A DNA stretch of 5,143 nt from Bacillota bacterium (GTDB lineage: Bacteria; Bacillota; Bacilli; Alicyclobacillales; SLC66): contig JAKACR010000222.1 in NCBI GenBank assembly GCA_021821225.1, forward strand, positions 1-5,143, given 5' to 3'. Positions 1 to 5,143 of the stretch are shown piece by piece; position 1 is the stretch's first letter, and each line of letters opens with the position of its first letter. The translations under genes and the position numbers were made by a program. The notes beneath the pieces are model-generated. The model was given only the letters and a program-made list of their open reading frames with translations. It did no database searches and was not told the origin of the DNA.

Positions 1-1251
1 AAACGCCACGAGGCGCTTCTCTTTGTCGCTGATCACCTTGCTGCGCTTTTCAGGCCCGGCGATCACGCGATCGATCGCATCATCGACCTCGGGCAGTTCG
101 ATGACCGACTTGTTCCTTCGCGCCGTCAGGAGCGCCGCTTCATTCAGCACATTCTCCAGGTCGGCCCCGGTGAAACCCGGCGTCCGCTTGGCGATCACAT
201 TCATGTTGATGTCGCGGGACACCGGTTTGTTGCGGGCGTGAACGCGCAGAATCTGCTCGCGCCCGCGGACATCCGGCCGGTCGACCGTGATCTGGCGGTC
301 GAACCGCCCCGGGCGCAGCAGGGCCGGATCAAGGATGTCGGGCCGGTTTGTCGCCGCGATGATGATGATGCCTTCATTGGCGCCGAAGCCATCCATCTCC
401 ACGAGCAACTGGTTGAGCGTCTGTTCGCGTTCGTCGTGCCCGCCGCCGAGCCCCGCGCCGCGGTGGCGGCCGACCGCGTCGATTTCATCGATGAAGATGA
501 TGCAAGGGGCGTTTTTCTTCGCGTTTTCAAACAGATCGCGCACGCGGGAGGCGCCGACTCCGACAAACATCTCGACGAAATCGGAACCGCTGATACTGAA
601 AAAGGGCACGCCCGCCTCGCCCGCCACGGCTCTGGCGAGCAGGGTTTTCCCTGTCCCCGGCGGACCGACGAGCAGAACGCCTTTTGGAATGCGCGCGCCG
701 ACCGCCGCAAACTTGCGCGGATCCTTCAGAAACTCCACGATCTCCACAAGTTCGGCCTTTTCTTCGTCCGCTCCCGCAACATCCTCAAACGTCACGCGCT
801 TCTTGTCCTCCGTGTACAGACGGGCGCGGCTCTTGCCAAAATTCATCACCCGGTTGCCGCCGCCCTGGCTCTGGTTGAAGAGGAAAAACAGGATCACAAA
901 TATCAACAAAATCGGCACGATTGTCGTCAAGAAACTGAACCAGGACACTTCCTTCGGCGGAGAGGTGACAACCACCTTCGGAAGCGCATTGATCTCATTT
1001 ACTACCTGATCGCTGATTAGCGCCCGGGAGGTAAAGGGAGTGCCGTTTGTCAGGACTCCGTCAAGCTGCAGCGTTGTGCCGTCCGACGTCACACCGACGC
1101 TCTGGATTGCGCGATTATGCATGTCCTGCTGGAACTGTGTCCAACTCAACTGCGTCTTCTGCTGAGTATCGGACATGATGAACTGCAGGACGCCGATGAT
1201 CACGAGCAGGATCAGCACGTAAAAAAACGCGCTCTGATAGAAGCGTCTCAT
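1..1251 (-). CDS. ftsH: FtsH, ATP-dependent zinc metalloprotease (3' end outside window)
   Basis: This is the membrane-anchored AAA+ protease that extracts and degrades misfolded membrane proteins and some short-lived regulators. The frame is open from the ATG at 1251 to the window edge, giving 417 residues. The order is: transmembrane helix 1 at about residues 8-26, an extracytoplasmic domain at about 27-100, transmembrane helix 2 at about 104-125, a glycine-rich linker (QGGGN), then the AAA+ ATPase. Visible ATPase motifs are Walker A GPPGTGKT (196-203), pore loop FVGVG (229-233), Walker B IIFIDEID (251-258; D255, E256), sensor-1 N302, and the second region of homology with arginine fingers R313 and R316 in LLRPGRF. 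The window ends after EKRLVAF, which in the family directly precedes the HEAGH zinc site, so about 200 residues of protease domain are missing. The start is supported by AGGAGGT (1257-1263) 5 nt upstream. It lies 109 nt downstream of hpt with its own putative promoter. Confidence 0.98.
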   Translation of the reverse strand, partial: MRRFYQSAFFYVLILLVIIGVLQFIMSDTQQKTQLSWTQFQQDMHNRAIQSVGVTSDGTTLQLDGVLTNGTPFTSRALISDQVVNEINALPKVVVTSPPKEVSWFSFLTTIVPILLIFVILFFLFNQSQGGGNRVMNFGKSRARLYTEDKKRVTFEDVAGADEEKAELVEIVEFLKDPRKFAAVGARIPKGVLLVGPPGTGKTLLARAVAGEAGVPFFSISGSDFVEMFVGVGASRVRDLFENAKKNAPCIIFIDEIDAVGRHRGAGLGGGHDEREQTLNQLLVEMDGFGANEGIIIIAATNRPDILDPALLRPGRFDRQITVDRPDVRGREQILRVHARNKPVSRDINMNVIAKRTPGFTGADLENVLNEAALLTARRNKSVIELPEVDDAIDRVIAGPEKRSKVISDKEKRLVAF

Positions 1252-1281
1252 TCCTTACCTCCTCTCGGTCAAGGCGGGAAT

Positions 1282-1310
1282 ATTGTAACATATCGCCCTG
1301 ACAAAAAGCA
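1282..1310 (-). promoter_or_regulatory. Putative sigma-A promoter of ftsH (extended -10)
   Basis: The minus strand reads TGTTACAAT at 1290-1282, which is an extended -10 (TG-N-TACAAT, five of six matches to TATAAT). At 17-nt spacing the -35 region is TGCTTT (1310-1305), a poor match to TTGACA. A start site near 1275 would leave a leader of about 24 nt carrying the AGGAGGT ribosome site. The position just upstream of ftsH fits the separate ftsH promoter known in B. subtilis. The weak -35 could mean reliance on the TG element or on an activator. Confidence 0.6.
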
Positions 1311-1329
1311 CGCTCGCAACCGCAGGAGC

Positions 1330-1360
1330 AAAACGCGATCCCGCCAAAAAATCGGGCGCG
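1330..1360 (-). terminator. Terminator-like hairpin immediately after hpt
   Basis: Directly after the hpt TGA, the minus strand folds as CGCGCCCG (1360-1353), a 9-nt loop (1352-1344), CGGG (1343-1340), a 2-nt AT bulge, then CGCG (1337-1334), followed by TTTT (1333-1330). The result is an eight-pair GC stem with a short U-tract. It could end or attenuate the tilS-hpt transcript before the ftsH promoter. The U-tract is short and the stem bulged, so read-through is likely. Confidence 0.35.
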
Positions 1361-1903
1361 TCAGTCCTGCGCGTACACGGAACGCCGCAGCACTCCCACG
1401 TAGGGGAGATGCCTGTACTGTTCGGCGTAGTCAAGGCCGTAGCCCACCACGAAGCGATCCGGAACGGTGAATCCAAAATAGTCCGGACGGATCGGAATGG
1501 TGCGGCGGCCCGGCTTGTCGAACGCGGCGCAGATTTTCACGGATCTGGCGCCGCGCCGCAAGAGATAATCGCGCAGATAACTGAGGGTCAGACCGCTGTC
1601 CACGATGTCTTCCACGATCAGGATATCCCGCTGTTCCACCGAAAGTTCCAGGTCTTTTAGGATACGCACGACACCGGACGATTTTGTCGATTGCCCATAG
1701 CTTGAAGTTGCGATAAAATCCAGTTCCAGCGGAATATCGATCTGGCGCACCAGATCGGCCAGAAAAACGAACGCCCCTTTTAATACTCCGATGACAAGCG
1801 GATTTTTATCCCGGTAATCCCGGCTGATCTGCGCGGCCACCTCGGCAACGCGCTCATGGATCGTCTCGGACGAGAAGAGCAATTCTTCAATACTATCTTC
1901 CAT
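1361..1903 (-). CDS. hpt: Hypoxanthine-guanine phosphoribosyltransferase
   Basis: This cytosolic purine-salvage enzyme joins hypoxanthine or guanine to PRPP to give IMP or GMP. The product is 180 aa, the usual bacterial length. Visible sites are the LKG turn (41-43), the flexible catalytic loop SSYG (67-70), the PRPP-binding motif ILIVEDIVDSGLT (94-106, with E98, D99, S103, G104, T106), the base-contacting lysine in DKP (K130), and the C-terminal GYGLDYAE segment with D158. The frame stays open far upstream (to 2500) inside tilS, but the ATG at 1903 is chosen because homology begins there and a GGAGG lies 8 nt upstream. It follows the tilS stop by 28 nt, so the two are almost certainly cotranscribed. 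In B. subtilis the homologue is called HprT and is reported to act with TilS in activating ftsH. Confidence 0.97.
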   Translation of the reverse strand: MEDSIEELLFSSETIHERVAEVAAQISRDYRDKNPLVIGVLKGAFVFLADLVRQIDIPLELDFIATSSYGQSTKSSGVVRILKDLELSVEQRDILIVEDIVDSGLTLSYLRDYLLRRGARSVKICAAFDKPGRRTIPIRPDYFGFTVPDRFVVGYGLDYAEQYRHLPYVGVLRRSVYAQD

Positions 1904-1911
1904 AGTAAATG

Positions 1912-1916
1912 CCTCC
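1912..1916 (-). promoter_or_regulatory. Shine-Dalgarno of hpt
   Basis: The minus strand reads GGAGG 8 nt before the ATG at 1903, inside the 28-nt tilS-hpt gap. It fixes the hpt start and argues against the long in-frame extension through tilS. Confidence 0.85.
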
Positions 1917-1931
1917 GTGATGGCGGGACCC

Positions 1932-3350
1932 TCATCGTTCGTTAAACGGCGGCGCGTCAACCGCGACCCGCCAGCCCGCTTTGGCTCCCGGTTCAATCCA
2001 TTGTCCGGCGCAGCGGCACAGTCCGGGAATCCATACGACCTCCCCTTCAAACTCAAGGACCGGATATAGCGGTCTGAACGCTCTTGGCACCTTCCCGTCC
2101 GCCAGGATGTCGGACACCAGCCTGGTGCCGCACATTCCGCCGGGATGCACCCGTTCCCCGGCGCGCGCCGGACGGATTGCGGCCCGCCCGCCGACGTGCG
2201 GCGGGAACCACGCCGTCCACTTCGACCGCGACCACCGTCCCGGCGCGGGAGGCACATCGACGGCCGCGCAAAAGCGCCAACCAACGGCATCCACGCACGC
2301 GCATCCCTGCCGTTCGAGAACCGCCGCCCGCCACGGCCCGTCTGTTCCCGGCCGGCGTGAAATGTCGCGCAATACAAGATAGTCGCCCGACGCGCTCGCC
2401 GCCACGGCGGCGCGCAACTCCGTATGGCCCGAGCGACGGCCCGACGCGATCCGCTTGATCTGTTCAATATGCGCAAAATCCCAATCCAGATGTGCAGCAA
2501 GTCTTTCTAATACTAATTTAAGCACTCTGCGTTGTAAAGCGTCAGGCAGCACGGCAAATTCCGTCCGCCTGCACACGGCGAGTCCAGGGGCGCGAAATAC
2601 AGACCCATCCCCCAGCCAATCTTCGGCCAAGCGGTTCTGCATGTCGTCCTCATCCCTGACAATATCCGCCAGATGGGACAACGTCCGCGTGATCTCGGCA
2701 TTAAAATAACGTTCCAGATAGGGAATCAGTTCATGACGAATGCGATTGCGCTGATAATGCAGCAGACGGTTTGTGGAGTCGTCGACAAACTGTAGGTTAT
2801 ATCCATCCGCGTAGCGGTTCATCTGTTGCGGGGACACGTCAAGCAGCGGTCGGACCAGATGATGGCTGCCGAGCGGCCGCCTCGCGTCCATGCCGCGCAG
2901 ACCGCGCAAGCCGCTGCCGCGCAAGAAACGACTGAGCACCGTTTCAGCCTGATCGCCCTGGTGATGGGCAGTCAGGATCACACAGGACCCGAACACATCG
3001 GCGGCGCGCCGCAGCGCCTCATACCGCAATTCCCGCGCCACCGCCTCCTCGGAACCTCCTCGCTCCAGACGCCGTCCGATCACATCGACACGTTCGAGAA
3101 TGAATGGGATGCCATAACGCAGCGCCTGACGGCGAACGAACTCTGCATCACGATCCGCCTCTTCACCGCGCAGGCCATGATGGACATGACATACGTGCAA
3201 AGGAAAATCCACCTCCCGGCGCAAACTCACCAGAAGGTGGAGCAAAACCATCGAATCACGCCCACCGCTGACGGCGGCGACGGCCACCCTGCGCACATCT
3301 GTTTTCAGCGCGTCGGCAACCCGCCGCAAAAGATCACTGTCCTCCGGCAT
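1932..3350 (-). CDS. tilS: tRNA(Ile)-lysidine synthetase TilS
   Basis: TilS uses ATP and lysine to convert C34 of the CAU-anticodon tRNA-Ile to lysidine, switching it from reading AUG to AUA. It is normally essential. The product is 472 aa, the size of the B. subtilis enzyme. The N-terminal PP-loop ATPase carries SGGRDS (28-33), the HVHHGLRG segment (55-62), TAHHQGDQAET (127-137), DDSTN (190-194) and RNRIRHELIP (201-210). A middle substrate-binding domain and the C-terminal TilS domain follow (about 385-460, with a RAGERVHPGG-type turn and a late VVWIPG strand). The ATG at 3350 is chosen over in-frame TTG 3440 and ATG 3428 because homology starts just after it, GGAAGG lies 9 nt upstream, and a probable -10 box lies between them. 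The usual HxDDQ is HQGDQ here. A cluster of AT-rich codons lies near 2501-2520. Confidence 0.97.
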   Translation of the reverse strand: MPEDSDLLRRVADALKTDVRRVAVAAVSGGRDSMVLLHLLVSLRREVDFPLHVCHVHHGLRGEEADRDAEFVRRQALRYGIPFILERVDVIGRRLERGGSEEAVARELRYEALRRAADVFGSCVILTAHHQGDQAETVLSRFLRGSGLRGLRGMDARRPLGSHHLVRPLLDVSPQQMNRYADGYNLQFVDDSTNRLLHYQRNRIRHELIPYLERYFNAEITRTLSHLADIVRDEDDMQNRLAEDWLGDGSVFRAPGLAVCRRTEFAVLPDALQRRVLKLVLERLAAHLDWDFAHIEQIKRIASGRRSGHTELRAAVAASASGDYLVLRDISRRPGTDGPWRAAVLERQGCACVDAVGWRFCAAVDVPPAPGRWSRSKWTAWFPPHVGGRAAIRPARAGERVHPGGMCGTRLVSDILADGKVPRAFRPLYPVLEFEGEVVWIPGLCRCAGQWIEPGAKAGWRVAVDAPPFNER

Positions 3351-3359
3351 ACGCGGACA

Positions 3360-3365
3360 CCTTCC
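3360..3365 (-). promoter_or_regulatory. Shine-Dalgarno of tilS
   Basis: The minus strand reads GGAAGG followed by TG, 9 nt upstream of the ATG at 3350. It is imperfect but well placed, and no comparable site precedes the upstream in-frame TTG (3440). Confidence 0.6.
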
Positions 3366-3386
3366 ATCACAGACCCGTGCCCCGTC

Positions 3387-3414
3387 ATTGTACCAGTTTT
3401 GTTGAAAGCACAAA
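3387..3414 (-). promoter_or_regulatory. Putative sigma-A promoter of tilS-hpt (extended -10)
   Basis: The minus strand reads TGGTACAAT at 3395-3387, an extended -10 (TG-N-TACAAT). A weak -35 is TTTGTG (3414-3409, 16-nt spacer) or TTGTGC (15-nt spacer). Transcription would start near 3380, leaving a leader of about 30 nt before ATG 3350. It would give tilS-hpt expression independent of the upstream spoIIE-yabS-yabT transcription. Confidence 0.6.
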
Positions 3415-3426
3415 CCCCCAGTGGAC

Positions 3427-3473
3427 ATGTGATAATCCAAATTTCCGCAGGCACCCAGCGGACTTTATCACAT
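3427..3473. repeat. 9-bp inverted repeat in the kinase-tilS gap
   Basis: ATGTGATAA (3427-3435) is matched exactly by its reverse complement TTATCACAT (3465-3473), with 29 nt between. Nested inside is a second short dyad, TCCGC (3444-3448) and GCGGA (3458-3462). In RNA this would form a two-tier hairpin just past the kinase stop. No U-tract follows on the minus strand, so it is not a canonical intrinsic terminator. It sits just upstream of the putative tilS promoter and could be a protein-binding dyad or a 3'-end structure. Confidence 0.5.
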
Positions 3474-3474
3474 A

Positions 3475-4470
3475 TCAGGCGCCAAGCCAGAGCACAGTCA
3501 CCAGGGTCGCGGTGAATACCGTCACGGCAGCAAACAGTCCCCAGTCCGTGCGATCCCACGCGCGCCGCTTGCGCGTCACCTGCCTGCGGCCGCGCACAAG
3601 CGGCGCGCCGCCGTCCAAAGACGGTCGCCGCACTCCCATCGAATCAGCCAGACGCCCTTTGAACTCATTCATATCCCTGACCTCTCCATTGAGCACGGCG
3701 AGCACCTCCGTCAGTGATCCATCTCCCGTTTCTGCGGCACGCTTCGCATGCGCGCGCAGCCAAGCGGCCCGATCGGCCGGGCGCATGCGCGACAGGCGCT
3801 CCGCGTCAGCCTTGGACACAGGTCGCGCCAACTGCAATCCAAGCAGTGCGCACGCCAGCAGATCGTACTCCAGGTCGGCCCGTCGCGAGCCCAACCCCCA
3901 CCAAGCCCTGTCGTACGCTTCTGTGAACTCTTTGACCGATTGGCCGATTCGCGCCACCCCCCCGAAATCGACGAGGCGCAGTTCGTTTGTACCATGCAGA
4001 ATCAGGATATTTGCCGGTTTCACATCGCCAAAGATATACCCCTGCCGGTGCAGCCCTTCGAGCAGAGGGACAAGTTTTTTCAGACAGAGCGCGATCCAAT
4101 TCTCCCCGCGCAGGCGGATGAATTCATCGACAGGCACTCCGTCGATGAATTCCATTGCGAGAAAAAACCGCTTCACGCCGCCAACCGACGTGTCGTCCAG
4201 CTCAATGCCGCGCGGACCGACCGCGCGACCCGCGCCATCTGTCGCAAAACGCTGCAGTCGATCGTACTCCAGCGACAGGGCCGTGGGGTGTTCCGACACC
4301 TTGACGGCCACACGCTCCCCGTCACGCTGCGCGAGATAGACAGACCCGCCGGCGCCTCTCCCGATCAAGCGTTCGACCACATAGGAACTTCCGCGCCACT
4401 TACCCACAAAACCGACGCCCACCTGTAGAAGATCCGCACGCTCCAGCCCGTCTTGCTTAAACGACATCAT
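3475..4470 (-). CDS. yabT: YabT-like Ser/Thr protein kinase, C-terminal membrane anchor
   Basis: This is a Hanks-type kinase of 331 aa. B. subtilis YabT, at the same locus, is a DNA-activated kinase made during sporulation that phosphorylates RecA. The kinase domain spans about residues 28-215: glycine loop IGRGAGGSVY (36-45), ATP lysine K57 in VAVK, hinge MEFIDG (106-111), catalytic loop FGDVKPANIL (147-156; D149, K151, N154) and metal-binding DFG (168-170). The catalytic Asp follows Gly rather than Arg (non-RD), and no APE motif is visible after DFG; instead the segment has FTEAYDRAWWGLGSR (182-196). A basic stretch (R293-R307) precedes one hydrophobic helix (about 310-329) at the very C-terminus, matching the DNA-binding region plus anchor described for YabT. 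The ATG at 4470 is chosen for its GGGGA 9 nt upstream; ATG 4467 is also possible. The start overlaps the yabS end by 14 nt, suggesting translational coupling. Confidence 0.92.
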   Translation of the reverse strand: MMSFKQDGLERADLLQVGVGFVGKWRGSSYVVERLIGRGAGGSVYLAQRDGERVAVKVSEHPTALSLEYDRLQRFATDGAGRAVGPRGIELDDTSVGGVKRFFLAMEFIDGVPVDEFIRLRGENWIALCLKKLVPLLEGLHRQGYIFGDVKPANILILHGTNELRLVDFGGVARIGQSVKEFTEAYDRAWWGLGSRRADLEYDLLACALLGLQLARPVSKADAERLSRMRPADRAAWLRAHAKRAAETGDGSLTEVLAVLNGEVRDMNEFKGRLADSMGVRRPSLDGGAPLVRGRRQVTRKRRAWDRTDWGLFAAVTVFTATLVTVLWLGA

Positions 4471-5143
4471 GCCGCACATTCCCCGCAGACGAGTCAACCG
4501 CCAGCATCGTATGAATGGCCAGTTCCAGCGCAGGGCCTGTGGGCGTATTGCCGGCGGGCCGCAGCCCGTCGACGACATTCGCGATCATTCCCCCGCGAAT
4601 CCGCCTGTGCAAGACGGCGGTTTCTCCCCGTTCGCCTGGATAGGTGACGACAAACAACTCCGATTCGCCCGCACGCGCCTTGAGGCCAAATTCCAGGTCG
4701 CGAATCGCCTCTCGCACAGCGTCCATCTTGCTCGTCATGCTCGCCGACACGTCGATGACCAGTCCCATTTCAACCAGCACCTCTTCCGTCATCCGATCCA
4801 CGACGCGGGCCACCTTCGACCGCGTCTCGGGCGGCAGCGCATCCGCGTCGCCGCCGATGATCCCGCGCAATTCGGCATTGACCACCTGATGAAGCGTCAG
4901 TTGCATCGTTTGCCTCGACACCATCTGCATCGTCTGCGACAGATCGGTCGCCCGTACAATCCTGCACATCCCCCCGCCCGCATCGGCAATGTTGCGCGCC
5001 TCCGTCCGTCCTCGCTCGCCGAGAGCGCCATCATCCACAATGCCAATCACGCTCGTCGCAATGCCGCGTTCTCTGCCGGTCTGCGCAACATAAACTGGAT
5101 CTGCGCCAAAATTCGAACATCCGTCCGTGATCAGAAGCAACTG
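4457..5143 (-). CDS. yabS: YabS-like von Willebrand factor A protein (5' end outside window)
   Basis: The frame is open from the window edge to a TAA at 4457, giving 228 visible residues (numbered from the edge). The first part, LLLITDG (2-8), a helix, ATSVIGIVDDG (29-39) and GGGMCRIV (56-63), looks like the second half of a vWA domain. After a helical linker (about 68-118), LVIDVSASM (128-136) and GNTPTGPAL (198-206) supply the MIDAS metal-site motifs DxSxS and Thr normally found in the first half. The parts appear in swapped order. From memory, B. subtilis YabS is about 245 aa and begins close to this point, so only a few residues are probably missing. The protein has no visible signal peptide or membrane segment and is likely cytosolic. 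Its exact role is not established. It lies where yabS does, between spoIIE (expected off the right edge) and the kinase, so a link with the kinase is likely but inferred. Confidence 0.88.
   Translation of the reverse strand, partial: QLLLITDGCSNFGADPVYVAQTGRERGIATSVIGIVDDGALGERGRTEARNIADAGGGMCRIVRATDLSQTMQMVSRQTMQLTLHQVVNAELRGIIGGDADALPPETRSKVARVVDRMTEEVLVEMGLVIDVSASMTSKMDAVREAIRDLEFGLKARAGESELFVVTYPGERGETAVLHRRIRGGMIANVVDGLRPAGNTPTGPALELAIHTMLAVDSSAGNVRHDVV
4480..4484 (-). promoter_or_regulatory. Likely ribosome binding site of the kinase gene
   Basis: The minus strand reads GGGGA 9 nt before ATG 4470 and 12 nt before ATG 4467, inside the end of the yabS reading frame. It favours a short N-terminus over in-frame starts further upstream. 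ATG 4479 abuts it and is too close. Confidence 0.45.

Noticed and set aside
201..710. 169-aa minus-strand open frame inside ftsH
   Set aside because: Out of frame with ftsH, whose own frame is uninterrupted here and carries Walker A, Walker B and the arginine fingers.
238..1020. 260-aa and 240-aa open frames on the plus strand opposite ftsH
   Set aside because: They lie wholly antisense to a clear ftsH frame with intact motifs; their composition is what a GC-rich gene produces on its other strand and no family is recognisable.
1252..1360. CIRCE or other heat-shock operator upstream of ftsH
   Set aside because: I looked for a long TTAGCACTC-type inverted repeat or a CtsR-like heptamer repeat and saw none; only short ATAT dyads are present.
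1904..2500. In-frame N-terminal extension of hpt by about 199 residues through tilS
   Set aside because: HPRT homology starts at the ATG at 1903 with a good Shine-Dalgarno; the extension overlaps the conserved TilS frame and has no recognisable content.
3351..3440. Longer TilS starting at TTG 3440 or ATG 3428
   Set aside because: The extension shows no TilS-like sequence, has a poor ribosome site, and contains the probable -10 box of the tilS promoter.
2826..3515. 229-aa plus-strand open frame opposite tilS and the tilS-kinase gap
   Set aside because: Antisense to the conserved PP-loop half of TilS; no domain is recognisable.
3377..4428. 320-aa and 226-aa plus-strand open frames opposite the kinase gene
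   Set aside because: Arg/Ser/Pro-rich, low-complexity translations antisense to an intact kinase; no recognisable domain.
4471..4578. N-terminal extension of the kinase by 36 residues
   Set aside because: It overlaps the conserved C-terminal part of the yabS frame, has no kinase-like content, and a ribosome site precedes the ATG at 4470.

Overview
The window is a compact run of five genes, all on the minus strand. In transcription order (right to left) they are a yabS-like von Willebrand factor A protein (5' end outside the window), a yabT-like Ser/Thr protein kinase, tilS (tRNA-Ile lysidine synthetase), hpt (hypoxanthine-guanine phosphoribosyltransferase) and ftsH (membrane AAA+ protease, 3' end outside the window). 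This is the spoIIE-yabS-yabT-tilS-hprT-ftsH order known from Bacillus subtilis and its relatives. The organism is therefore most likely an endospore-forming Bacillota of the Bacillales, and a GC-rich one (Alicyclobacillaceae- or Paenibacillaceae-like composition). The genus cannot be fixed from this sequence. spoIIE would be expected just beyond the right edge.

Layout: yabS (4457-5143, partial) overlaps the kinase start by 14 nt. The kinase (3475-4470) is followed by a 124-nt gap with a 9-bp inverted repeat and an extended -10 promoter that should drive tilS (1932-3350). A 28-nt gap carrying a strong Shine-Dalgarno leads to hpt (1361-1903). The 109-nt hpt-ftsH gap holds a terminator-like hairpin directly at the hpt stop, a second extended -10 promoter and a very strong Shine-Dalgarno for ftsH (1-1251). 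The window ends one codon before the expected FtsH zinc motif. No gene-free stretch exceeds 125 nt. No RNA genes, mobile elements or CRISPR arrays are seen.

The locus joins a sporulation-linked half (vWA protein and DNA-responsive, tail-anchored kinase) to a housekeeping half (tRNA wobble modification, purine salvage, membrane protein quality control). The promoter in the yabT-tilS gap probably separates the two, so the essential tilS-hpt pair need not depend on sporulation transcription. In B. subtilis, TilS and HprT have been reported to act together as an activator of ftsH. The weak -35 of the ftsH promoter here would suit an activated promoter, but that link is inference.

Nothing here is a wholly new system. 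The most interesting points are the apparent circular permutation of the vWA fold in the YabS-like protein, the stripped-down (non-RD, APE-less) kinase, and the paired regulatory elements in the two gaps.
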